Positions 6,219 to 12,647 of a DNA stretch of 13,061 nt are shown here, one piece after another (within the stretch, counting starts at the first letter, position 1; each line of letters begins with the position of its first letter). The DNA is from Nitrososphaerota archaeon. Its GTDB lineage: Archaea > Thermoproteota > Nitrososphaeria_A > Caldarchaeales > Wolframiiraptoraceae. Position numbers and translations under genes: made by a program. The notes below the pieces were generated by a model that ran no database searches, was not told the origin of the DNA, and was given only the letters and a program-made list of their open reading frames with translations. The stretch is from assembly GCA_021160205.1 (NCBI GenBank), contig JAGHCZ010000049.1, forward strand, positions 1 through 13,061. Reading direction: 5' to 3'.

Positions 6219-7660
6219 AAACTTTATCCAAGAACGGGGACACGATAGAATTCCTAGCATCGCCGGATGAGGAGCCGCTTAATCGAGGAGACTATCTGCT
6301 AATTTCTGAGGGAGACAGAAAGCTGTTGGCGCAGGTGATCGACGTCGAGTACGCGGAGGTTCCCGGAATGCTCGAAGATACTTTAAGAGAGCTCGCCTCG
6401 GAATCCCTCTCGATAAGGAATTTCGACCCATATGACGTGGGATCCATTTTAGCGGAGGTCAGGGATTCTAGGACGATAATTGGAAAGTTTAGAGGAGTCA
6501 TTGTGAATGGATCCCTTCGGAACGACGTTCTCTGGCTGCCTTCGAGGTTTACCTCTAAGATAGAGCGCGCATCTCCAGAACTGCTTTCAGATCTCTCTCA
6601 CACCTATAGCAGGAGGCAAATACTGATAGGCGAATGCATGGGAAGCGACATGAGCATTAACGCCGAAGACCTAGATGGACGGCTGACGATAATAACGGGA
6701 AAGAAGGAGACGGGGAAATCTTATCTCGCTAAGCTTTTGATAACGTCGCTCGCGGATTATGGGGCCAAAGTAGTGGTCTTGGACGTCAACGGGGAATACA
6801 TCGGCTTATCCCAAACAATTAATGGGTCAACGAGCGAAGTCGCCGAAAAGATAGTCGCCTTAACTCCTGGAGAAAACTTCAAGATCTCCGTCGAGGACGC
6901 GGGCTTAAAAACCATGCTCGATATCCTTCAACACATCCTCGGAACACCTGCGACGAGCCTCCGCGAGTTCGTGAGAATATGGAGCTTGGTGAAGAAGCTT
7001 AATGGCGAAGTTACTCTAAGAGGCTTAATAGATGGAACCAGCAGAGCGCAGATTCATGAATCGGTTAGGGAGGCTTTAATGAGCAGGTTATTGAGCTTGC
7101 GCGAGACCGATTTCTTCGACGATGAACACCCCGCGAAGCTCGATGACGTCCTAAATTCTATGAGGAACGGGGGAATATTCGTAATCGATCTCTCCAAATG
7201 CATTCCACATGGAAGAAAAATAGTTGTGGAATACCTCCTAAGCAAGCTTTCCTCTCTCCTCAGAAACGGGGCTGTCGATCCGCTGTTCTTAGTTGCCGAA
7301 GAAGCGCATCTATACCTGAGGGAAACCTATTGGGATGATTTGGTTACGAGGATGAGGCATATAGGTCTTTTCCCGATATTCGTAACAAATCAGCCGGACA
7401 GCATTCCGGAAACGGTTTACAGGCAGGCGGACAACATTTTCCTCTTCAACTTCACGAATGAATCGGATCTAAACTACATCTCAAAGGCGTCCAGAGTGGA
7501 TTCGGAAACCGCTAAAAGAATCGCTAAAGCGCTTCCTCCAAGATATTGCTTAGTAATAGGGAAAGTCGTCAGCGACCTTCCGATGGTCGTAAAAGTTAGG
7601 GAGATACCGCTGAAAACCATGGGGGAGACGAGACTGCTGTTCGGAGTGAAGACGAGGTAA
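6215..7660 (+). CDS. herA: HerA-family DNA translocase/helicase
   Basis: A hexameric P-loop ATPase of the HerA/FtsK group that pumps DNA through the NurA dimer. N-terminal HAS-barrel region roughly residues 1-85. Walker A GKKETGKS at 162-169. VVLDVNGEY, the conserved strand-2 DxxGEY motif of HerA, follows. The Walker B region FLVAEEAHLYL has E362, E363 and H365, the EEAH form usual in HerA. The C-terminal part runs ETVYRQADNIFLFNFTNESD. The motif normally SQRP reads TNQP (391-394), so the Arg is Gln here. I chose ATG 6215 (481 aa) over in-frame GTG 6206 because it forms an ATGA overlap with the nurA stop and leaves GGAG at 6201-6204 as an SD. Partner identity is secured by nurA upstream. It is followed by a 120-nt gap with the cdvB promoter. 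Confidence 0.9.
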   Translation: MKTLSKNGDTIEFLASPDEEPLNRGDYLLISEGDRKLLAQVIDVEYAEVPGMLEDTLRELASESLSIRNFDPYDVGSILAEVRDSRTIIGKFRGVIVNGSLRNDVLWLPSRFTSKIERASPELLSDLSHTYSRRQILIGECMGSDMSINAEDLDGRLTIITGKKETGKSYLAKLLITSLADYGAKVVVLDVNGEYIGLSQTINGSTSEVAEKIVALTPGENFKISVEDAGLKTMLDILQHILGTPATSLREFVRIWSLVKKLNGEVTLRGLIDGTSRAQIHESVREALMSRLLSLRETDFFDDEHPAKLDDVLNSMRNGGIFVIDLSKCIPHGRKIVVEYLLSKLSSLLRNGAVDPLFLVAEEAHLYLRETYWDDLVTRMRHIGLFPIFVTNQPDSIPETVYRQADNIFLFNFTNESDLNYISKASRVDSETAKRIAKALPPRYCLVIGKVVSDLPMVVKVREIPLKTMGETRLLFGVKTR

Positions 7661-7702
7661 CTGGTTATGGCCAAGTAGAGCGATATGTGTAAGGTAATTC
7701 AT

Positions 7703-7722
7703 AGAGAATCCTAAGAGAATCC
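7703..7722. repeat. 11-bp tandem direct repeat upstream of cdvB
   Basis: AGAGAATCC occurs at 7703-7711 and again at 7714-7722, an 11-bp period, close to one turn of the helix. It lies about 25-45 bp upstream of the candidate cdvB TATA element. The spacing suits a protein binding the same face twice, but no regulator is identified. The rest of the 7661-7780 gap holds no gene. Confidence 0.5.
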
Positions 7723-7745
7723 CATATTTCATTATCATTCCAAAA

Positions 7746-7753
7746 GATTAAAA
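7746..7753 (+). promoter_or_regulatory. candidate cdvB promoter (box A)
   Basis: GATTAAAA is preceded by an A-rich BRE-like CAAAA. The predicted transcription start, about 26 nt downstream, falls within a few bases of ATG 7781. There is no SD before the gene, so a leaderless mRNA is likely. The box is not a perfect consensus. Confidence 0.45.
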
Positions 7754-7780
7754 CAATCCTATTCAGCGCTTCATACGCAA

Positions 7781-8524
7781 ATGCAAATGTTCGTTGGAGA
7801 CGGCTTCGAAAAAGATCCCTTCATAGACGAAAAGGCGCGAGAAGAGGTTAGATTAAAGCTAGAAGAATCTCTGAGCCAGCTAAACGCCCAGATACTCAAG
7901 CTCAAAACGAAATACGAAGAGATGATGGCCAGAAGCAAAGAATACTTCGATCAAGTAGTAGAGGCGTTGATATCGGGAGATGAAGGAAGAGCATCGATCT
8001 ACGCGGAGGAAATAGCCGAGATCAAAAGATTAGCTGGCATAGTTGTCAAGACGCAGCTGGTTTTGGAGCAAGTTAAGCTTAGGCTTGAGACCATACTCGA
8101 GGTTAGCGAGCTAATGGGCTTGGTCATTCCACTGCTCTCCCTAATAGCTGAAGTCGAGGACGAGGTCGCTGGAGTGGCCCCAGAGGCAGCTAAGAATCTA
8201 CACGAGCTAGTCACTTATATCGAGGACTTTACGGGCTCCTCAACCGTAAGCGATTTCGACGTAAATATCACCGAAGAGCTAAGCGGCGAAGTAAAGAACA
8301 TACTTGAAGAGGCTCAGAAAGCAGCTGCCGAGAGAGTTAAACAAGCCTTCCCAGATGTCCCGAAGCTATCTGAAGAGGAAAAGCTCGTATATTACTACGT
8401 ATCGAAAACCGATTCCGAGATCGATTTAAAGAAATGCGCAAGAGAACTCGGCATAGATGCCAAACAAGTGAAAGAGATTCTCGAGAGATTGGAGAAGAAA
8501 GGGTTGATAGAGCTCGTCGGCTAA
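7781..8524 (+). CDS. cdvB: ESCRT-III homologue CdvB
   Basis: CdvB forms the membrane-remodelling polymer at the archaeal division site; CdvC disassembles it. The 247 residues show an ESCRT-III core of long charged helices (about 18-185), with the alpha1-alpha2 hairpin in 20-105 and acidic later helices. A Pro-containing AFPDVPKLS stretch (189-197) is placed like the MIM2 motif that docks on the Vps4/CdvC MIT domain. A C-terminal winged helix follows (about 198-247: EEEKLVYYYVSK, then DLKKCARELGIDAKQVKEILERLEKKGLIELV). This winged helix is typical of the main CdvB of Sulfolobus, where it binds CdvA, and is absent from the short paralogues. No cdvA is in the window. The start could be Met1 or Met3 (7787). 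It ends tail to tail with cdvC, overlapping it by 4 nt. Confidence 0.88.
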   Translation: MQMFVGDGFEKDPFIDEKAREEVRLKLEESLSQLNAQILKLKTKYEEMMARSKEYFDQVVEALISGDEGRASIYAEEIAEIKRLAGIVVKTQLVLEQVKLRLETILEVSELMGLVIPLLSLIAEVEDEVAGVAPEAAKNLHELVTYIEDFTGSSTVSDFDVNITEELSGEVKNILEEAQKAAAERVKQAFPDVPKLSEEEKLVYYYVSKTDSEIDLKKCARELGIDAKQVKEILERLEKKGLIELVG

Positions 8525-9636
8525 TGAGTCCCGAATTTCTCAGCCCACTCTAACATCTTCTTAATCCCACTTAAATCCACGCTGGGCTTCCTGTTCTTGA
8601 CCACTTCTAAGAAGTCTTCCATCCTTATCTTTCGAGGCTCATCTTCCCCGCCTCTTTCAAAGAACTCGCTGACGATTTTCATCTGAACTTCCATGCAAAT
8701 AGAGTGTATGTCCGCCGCGGAGTACCCGTTCGTAACCCTAGCAAGCTCGCTGAACTCAACATTGTCATCTAGATTCAGCTTTCCGGCGTAGTGTTGGAAA
8801 AGCATGAGCCTCGCCTCGTAATCGGGTAAATCTATGTAGATTCTTTTCTGAAATCTCCTTATGAACGGCTCGTCGAGGAGCCAGGGCTTATTCGTCGCCG
8901 CGAGGACGTAGATCAAGCTGTGCTTGCCTTTATCCAATAATCCATCCATCTCCTTTATCAACTGATTTCTCGCCCTCGCTTCTCCACCCACTTCGTTTGC
9001 TCTGATCGCTGTTAAGGAATCAACTTCGTCGATGAAGATTATGACAGGTTTTCCAGACGACTCGTATTCCCTCGCGGCTTTGAAGATCATGGAGATATTT
9101 TTCTCAGATTCCCCGAGCCATTTAGACATGATCAGAGACGCATCAGCATGCATGAAAACGGCGTCAATCTCATTCGCCACGGCGGCCGCCAACATGGTTT
9201 TACCGCATCCAGGTGGGCCGAATAGGAGTATGCCTCGCGGCCATCCTAGAGGAAAGAGGTCTGGCCTTTTCATGGGGTAAATTATGCTCTCCGTTATAGT
9301 CTTCTTGGCTTGCTCCAATCCTATGACGTCGTCCCATTTAATTGGAGGTGGGTCTTTTATCACGAAATCCATCGTCGCCTCGGATGGCTTGCTGGCCTTC
9401 GCGTTTTCCCCGCCCTCGTAAACTCTTTCATTTAGGGCTTCCATCCTCCGCTTATACTGGTTTTGTTTCTCTTCATAGATCTTCTTCATCATGGGGTCGT
9501 CGGTGAGTTCGGTCAGCCTCGAAAGAAGATATATCGCCTCGCGATACTGCTTGGCCGCCTCCTTTTTCATCCCAATTTTATCGTATCTCACAGCCGCCCG
9601 AGCGCGCTCAGCTGCAAGTCTCTCAAGCTCCCTCAT
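8521..9636 (-). CDS. cdvC: Vps4-like AAA+ ATPase CdvC
   Basis: CdvC is the AAA+ ATPase that extracts CdvB subunits during cell division. N-terminal MIT three-helix domain at about 3-72 (RELERLAAERARAAVRYDK, KEAAKQYREAIYLL, and a third helix with YKRRMEALNERV). Variable linker 73-95. The AAA core begins with IKWDDVIGLEQAKK (99-112). Walker A GPPGCGKT 140-147; pore-loop KWLGES 172-177; Walker B VIIFIDE 198-204; sensor-1 N249 in AATNKP; arginine fingers R260/R261 in FIRRF. The C-terminal helix ends in MLEWAEKFGT as in other CdvC proteins. No insertion corresponding to the eukaryotic Vps4 beta domain is seen, as usual in archaea. An in-frame TGA at 9640-9642 fixes the start. The AGGAGGTGA SD is unusually far upstream. 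It lies downstream of and co-directional with the Lrp gene, and convergent with cdvB. Confidence 0.93.
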   Translation of the reverse strand: MRELERLAAERARAAVRYDKIGMKKEAAKQYREAIYLLSRLTELTDDPMMKKIYEEKQNQYKRRMEALNERVYEGGENAKASKPSEATMDFVIKDPPPIKWDDVIGLEQAKKTITESIIYPMKRPDLFPLGWPRGILLFGPPGCGKTMLAAAVANEIDAVFMHADASLIMSKWLGESEKNISMIFKAAREYESSGKPVIIFIDEVDSLTAIRANEVGGEARARNQLIKEMDGLLDKGKHSLIYVLAATNKPWLLDEPFIRRFQKRIYIDLPDYEARLMLFQHYAGKLNLDDNVEFSELARVTNGYSAADIHSICMEVQMKIVSEFFERGGEDEPRKIRMEDFLEVVKNRKPSVDLSGIKKMLEWAEKFGTH

Positions 9637-9638
9637 AG

Positions 9639-9664
9639 CTCAGCGGATTTGAGACTCACCTCCT
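9639..9664 (-). promoter_or_regulatory. cdvC leader: strong SD with a possible hairpin spacer
   Basis: On the minus strand AGGAGGTGA (9664-9656) is a near-perfect SD, but it ends 19 nt before ATG 9636. The spacer can fold CTCA (9653-9650) with TGAG (9642-9639), which would shorten the effective spacing to about 5 nt. Alternatively it encodes a mini-frame, GTG 9659 to TGA 9633, overlapping the start as ATGA. Sequence is seen directly; function is inference. Confidence 0.45.
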
Positions 9665-9706
9665 AATCTAAAATCTATATCTTTGCCTCGACTTCTCCCA
9701 ATACAT

Positions 9707-9717
9707 GGTTATATCAC
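9707..9717 (-). promoter_or_regulatory. possible cdvC promoter
   Basis: On the minus strand GTGATATAACC contains a TATA-like core about 75 nt before the cdvC start, predicting a leader of about 50 nt that keeps the SD. A nearer alternative, AAGATATAG at about 9675-9683, would start the RNA downstream of the SD. I cannot decide between them. Confidence 0.3.
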
Positions 9718-9741
9718 TTGACAATATCCAGATATCCCCCG

Positions 9742-9780
9742 CCTGAAAGTGCTCTTAAAAGACGCCGTATATTTTTCAGG
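9742..9780. repeat. inverted repeat in the gap between the Lrp gene and cdvC
   Basis: CCTGAAA (9742-9748) and TTTCAGG (9774-9780) form a 7-bp inverted repeat 25 nt apart. They enclose an AT-rich CTTAAAAGAC and a TATATTTTT stretch. This is part of the 209-nt gene-free gap 9637-9845. It could be an operator or the 3' hairpin of the Lrp transcript. Confidence 0.35.
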
Positions 9781-9811
9781 GCTGATCATAGAGAAATTTC
9801 AGCGCCTATGA
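9778..9811. repeat. second inverted-repeat cluster after the Lrp gene
   Basis: AGGGCTGA (9778-9785) can pair with TCAGCGCCT (9799-9807) with one bulge. TCATAG (9786-9791) can alternatively pair with CTATGA (9806-9811). The two pairings are mutually exclusive. They lie 35-68 nt beyond the Lrp stop on the minus strand and may mark a transcript end. Confidence 0.3.
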
Positions 9812-9845
9812 GACGCTCGGAATCAAGTCCGTGAACCTTTGCTAA

Positions 9846-10319
9846 CTAACAATCTTCTTTGGCGGTATAGAAGACCGCGCAGGTTAGGGTTTTCGCGACC
9901 CCTCTCATGCCTCTTATTTTATCTATAACCAGTTCCCCGATCTCCTTCATAGATGACCCCCTGACTTTCAGAAGTATGTCCCACTCTCCGGAGATTAAGT
10001 GAGCCTCCTCGACCGCTTCAAGCATCGCTATTTCATGTGCGAGGTCTTTTTGAGAGATCTCGGATCCGGGCATGAAAGAGACGAGGACGAACGCGACGGC
10101 GCCTTTTCCGAGCCTCGACTTATCCAGCTTGACTGTGAACCTCCTTATGACGCCCATTCTCCTGAGCTTGTTGATCCGATCCTGCACGGTGGTCCTCGGC
10201 ATGCCGAGCGCCTCGGCGATCTCCGTGACGTTCCTCGAGGAATCGAGTTCGAGTTCCCTCAGAATCTTCAAGTCCTTCTCATCGAGCTTTTCAAGCCTTC
10301 TACCCTTTGAGCGCCTCAT
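9846..10319 (-). CDS. Lrp/AsnC-family transcriptional regulator
   Basis: A 157-residue regulator of the feast/famine family. A DNA-binding HTH lies at about 12-60: LDEKDLKILRELELDSSRNVTEIAEAL, then MPRTTVQDRINKLRRMGVI, with the recognition helix at 41-52. The RAM ligand-binding/oligomerisation domain follows (about 68-150), with GAVAFVLVSFMPG, VEEAHLISGEWDILLKVRGSS and IGELVIDKIRGMRGV. The Gly-Glu-Trp-Asp turn is typical of the effector pocket, but the ligand cannot be read. It is divergent from the HMG-CoA synthase operon, across a 109-nt region with repeated TTGACG-like half-sites. It therefore may regulate itself and mevalonate synthesis. There is no SD and the TATA box lies about 26 nt upstream, so translation is probably leaderless. 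Full length for the family; no oddity seen. Confidence 0.93.
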   Translation of the reverse strand: MRRSKGRRLEKLDEKDLKILRELELDSSRNVTEIAEALGMPRTTVQDRINKLRRMGVIRRFTVKLDKSRLGKGAVAFVLVSFMPGSEISQKDLAHEIAMLEAVEEAHLISGEWDILLKVRGSSMKEIGELVIDKIRGMRGVAKTLTCAVFYTAKEDC

Positions 10320-10330
10320 TTCGAGAATTT

Positions 10331-10387
10331 TTGACGGGTGAATGTATAAGCCTTTACTTCGTCAATCGACGATTTAATATCCGACAA
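10331..10387. promoter_or_regulatory. candidate Lrp-type operator repeats
   Basis: Three related half-sites: TTGACG at 10331-10336, CGTCAA at 10360-10365 (its inverse) and CGACAA at 10382-10387. TCGTC-AATC-GACGA at 10359-10372 is also a perfect inverted repeat. They flank the Lrp TATA box and reach the HMG-CoA synthase TATA box, as expected for a regulator controlling both divergent genes. Confidence 0.45.
10344..10350 (-). promoter_or_regulatory. TATA box of the Lrp-family gene
   Basis: On the minus strand this reads CTTATAC. Its centre is about 27 nt from ATG 10319, so transcription should begin essentially at the start codon. The lack of an SD agrees with a leaderless mRNA. Confidence 0.55.
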
Positions 10388-10389
10388 AA

Positions 10390-10396
10390 TTTAAAA
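10390..10396 (+). promoter_or_regulatory. TATA box of the HMG-CoA synthase operon
   Basis: TTTAAAA, preceded by ACAAAA, lies about 36 nt before ATG 10429. It predicts a leader of about 10 nt without an SD. The neighbouring TTTAATA at 10373-10379 is a less well-placed alternative. Confidence 0.55.
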
Positions 10397-10428
10397 GGAA
10401 AAAGCAGCTCGAAAACAGCGAAACAATC

Positions 10429-11478
10429 ATGGTTAGAATTAACAGCGTAGCTATTCACGGTTACGGCGGCTACGTGCCCAAGTACAGGGTAAAGGACGAG
10501 GAAATCGGAAAAATCTGGGGAAAAAGCTCCGCGGAGCTCCCAGTATTGGAGAAAGCTGTCGCCGGAATAGATGAAGACGCCGCGACGATGGCCGTCGAAG
10601 CCGCCAGGATAGCCTTAAGGCGAGCTGGAATAGATCCGAGGAAAATAGGGGCGATTCACGTTGGAAGCGAGTCGAAGCCCTACGCCGTCAAGCCCACCGG
10701 AACAATAGTCGCAGCGGCCATAGGAGCTGGGCCAAGCCTGCTCGCGGCGGATCTCGAATTCGCATGTAAAGCGGGAACGGAGGCGCTTCAGCTCATCACG
10801 GGGTTGATAGAGTCTCGGCGCATAGAATACGGCTTAGCGATTGGAGCCGACACAGCTCAGGGGAGACCTGGAGATGCCTTGGAGTTCACGGCGGCCAGCG
10901 GCGCGGCGGCTTTCATCTTGGGGAAGTCGAGTGAGAACGCCGTGGCCTCAATTGAGGCTTGGTGCAGCTATGTTACGGATACGCCTGACTTCTGGAGGAG
11001 GCAGTATGATAGGTATCCTATGCATGCCGCGAGGTTCACGGGTCAGCCGGCCTATTTCAGGCACATAATAGGCGCTGTCAAAACGCTTTTGGAAAACGAC
11101 GGATATTCGCTCGGCGAGTTCGATTACTTCGTATTTCATCAGCCGAACGTGAAGTTCCCATTCGCGGTCGCAAAATACCTCGGAATAAGTAAGGAAAAAG
11201 TCACACCAGCAATCATCTCCAATAACCTCGGAAACACGTATAGCGCCTGCTCGCTTCTAGGATTGGTAAAGGTGCTCGATCAAGCTAAGCCGGGGCAGAG
11301 AATTCTGCTCGCTTCTTACGGATCCGGAGCCGGAAGCGACGCGTTCGTCATAGAAGTTCTTATCGGGATTTCGGAGAAGCGGGATCGCGCCCCTAAGCTG
11401 GAAGCCTTCGTAGAGGACAGGATCTACGTAGATTACGCGCTCTATCTGAGGTTTAGAAGTAAGATCTTGAAGGGGTGA
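10429..11478 (+). CDS. hydroxymethylglutaryl-CoA synthase (archaeal type)
   Basis: Condenses acetyl-CoA with acetoacetyl-CoA to HMG-CoA, the committed entry to the mevalonate pathway for archaeal isoprenoid lipids. The 349 residues match the short archaeal form, not the roughly 400-500-residue eukaryotic/bacterial ones. The catalytic triad is visible: E81 in [14 protein letters not shown], nucleophile C113 in [12 protein letters not shown], and H237 in [10 protein letters not shown]. The N terminus has [12 protein letters not shown] and the C-terminal part [15 protein letters not shown] and [14 protein letters not shown], all typical of the family. It is first in an operon with a thiolase-fold gene (6-nt gap) and a DUF35 gene; the same trio forms a stable substrate-channelling complex in Methanothermococcus. 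A divergent Lrp-family gene may regulate it. Confidence 0.96.
   Translation: MVRINSVAIHGYGGYVPKYRVKDEEIGKIWGKSSAELPVLEKAVAGIDEDAATMAVEAARIALRRAGIDPRKIGAIHVGSESKPYAVKPTGTIVAAAIGAGPSLLAADLEFACKAGTEALQLITGLIESRRIEYGLAIGADTAQGRPGDALEFTAASGAAAFILGKSSENAVASIEAWCSYVTDTPDFWRRQYDRYPMHAARFTGQPAYFRHIIGAVKTLLENDGYSLGEFDYFVFHQPNVKFPFAVAKYLGISKEKVTPAIISNNLGNTYSACSLLGLVKVLDQAKPGQRILLASYGSGAGSDAFVIEVLIGISEKRDRAPKLEAFVEDRIYVDYALYLRFRSKILKG
11474..11478 (+). promoter_or_regulatory. ribosome binding site supporting the TTG start at 11485
   Basis: GGTGA, overlapping the HMG-CoA synthase stop, is six bases before TTG 11485. It makes this rare start the natural one; the resulting MPKAFVAGTGLTK is the normal thiolase N terminus. 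Confidence 0.6.
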
Positions 11479-11484
11479 GACTCG

Positions 11485-12633
11485 TTGCCAAAGGCGTTCG
11501 TCGCGGGAACCGGGTTAACGAAGATCTCCGAGCACTGGGATAAGAATCTAGAGCAATTAATGGCCGAAGCCGCGGTAAAAGCTCTGGAAGATGCAGGAGT
11601 CTCCGCCTTAAACTCGATCTACGTCGGAAACATGCTCGGCGAAGTCCTTCAAGAACAAGCTCATTTGGGAACGCTTCTCGCCGAAGAGATCGGGCTGGTC
11701 GGAGTTCCCGCGTATAGGGTTGAGGCGGCTGAGGCTTCCGGAGCCGCTGCGCTGTATGCGGGAGTCCTTGATATTCTCTCCGGCGGATCAGACGCGGTTT
11801 TGGTTGTTGGAGGTGAAAAGCTTTCTGATGGATTGGCTGAAGAAGTTTCCTCGGCGTTGATGATGAGCCAGAGGCAGGAGTATGAGGGATTTATCGGAGC
11901 TGAGTTCTACTCGCTCAACGCGCTTCTCTACAAGCGTGACAAAAAGAGATACGGAAACGGCGATGGTGTAGCGATGTTTCCCGTGATAAGCCACGAGCAC
12001 GCGGCGGGAGTCGCACATGCTCAGTATCCATTTAAACTAAATCTAGAAAAGGTTCTTTCATCCCCGTTTGTAGCGGAGCCTCTTAGGAGAATGGAGATAA
12101 GCGGTATAGGTGACGGAGCCGCTGCGATAGTGTTGATCAGCGAAAGATTGGCCGAGAAGATAAAATCGCCGAAGACGGAGATATACGTGGCCTCCGCAAC
12201 CGATTATCTCACCCCCTTCGAGCGCGAGAACCCGTTACGCTTTCAATCGTTATCCATGGCGGTGAACAAGGTCTTGAACATCTCCAAGGTTGATAGAGAT
12301 AGAATAGACTTCGTGGAACTTCATGACGCGACCTCGATCATGGCCGCCATATCCATGGAATCCAGCGGGTTCGCAGAAGCAGGGCAAGCCGCAAAACTCG
12401 TAAAGCGAGGAGAATACAATCTAAATGGAAGTCTCCCATGCAATACCTTTGGAGGACTCAAGGCGCGCGGACATCCAATCGGGGCAACGGCTCTATACCA
12501 AGTAAGCGAAGCCCATTTGCAATTAACAGGGCAGGCCGGGAAAAACCAAATTGATTCAGCGGAGATAGGTTTAACGCAATCCCTAGGCGGAGTGGCCGCA
12601 ACGGCATTTGTTACCCTAATGAAGAAGGTTTGA
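11485..12633 (+). CDS. thiolase-fold protein of the HMG-CoA synthase complex, catalytic Cys replaced by Glu
   Basis: A 382-residue SCP2/archaeal-type thiolase homologue, in the position of acetoacetyl-CoA thiolase. The fold signatures are clear: FVAGTGLTKISEHWDK, IYVGNMLGE, VLVVGGEKLSDG, IGDGAAAIVL, LHDAT with H280, GGLKARGHPIGAT with H330, and a final GLTQSLGGVAATA. The nucleophile motif, normally AACASG, reads AAEASG: codon 83 (nt 11731-11733) is GAG, so the acyl-accepting Cys is Glu. HDCF is also HDAT, and the last motif lacks the usual HN before GG. The reading frame is intact and well conserved, so this is not a decayed gene. It may be a structural partner, a decarboxylating or aldol-type enzyme, or a lineage-specific thiolase with another mechanism. 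The start is TTG with GGTGA six bases upstream. Its assignment as an active acetyl-CoA acetyltransferase is therefore doubtful. Confidence 0.88.
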   Translation: MPKAFVAGTGLTKISEHWDKNLEQLMAEAAVKALEDAGVSALNSIYVGNMLGEVLQEQAHLGTLLAEEIGLVGVPAYRVEAAEASGAAALYAGVLDILSGGSDAVLVVGGEKLSDGLAEEVSSALMMSQRQEYEGFIGAEFYSLNALLYKRDKKRYGNGDGVAMFPVISHEHAAGVAHAQYPFKLNLEKVLSSPFVAEPLRRMEISGIGDGAAAIVLISERLAEKIKSPKTEIYVASATDYLTPFERENPLRFQSLSMAVNKVLNISKVDRDRIDFVELHDATSIMAAISMESSGFAEAGQAAKLVKRGEYNLNGSLPCNTFGGLKARGHPIGATALYQVSEAHLQLTGQAGKNQIDSAEIGLTQSLGGVAATAFVTLMKKV

Positions 12634-12640
12634 GAGGTGG
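12634..12640 (+). promoter_or_regulatory. ribosome binding site choosing ATG 12648 for the DUF35 gene
   Basis: GAGGTGG lies 7 nt before ATG 12648, directly after the upstream stop. The in-frame TTG at 12630 would place this SD inside the coding region, so ATG 12648 is preferred. Confidence 0.6.
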
Positions 12641-12647
12641 CCTGAAA

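Noticed and set aside
9637..9845. tRNA or box C/D small RNA in the 209-nt gap
   Set aside because: No cloverleaf or T-loop sequence was found, and the nearest C-box-like TATGATC has a mismatch and no correctly spaced D box.
12630..12632. TTG 12630 as the start of the DUF35 gene
   Set aside because: The GAGGTGG SD lies after it and is correctly spaced for ATG 12648.
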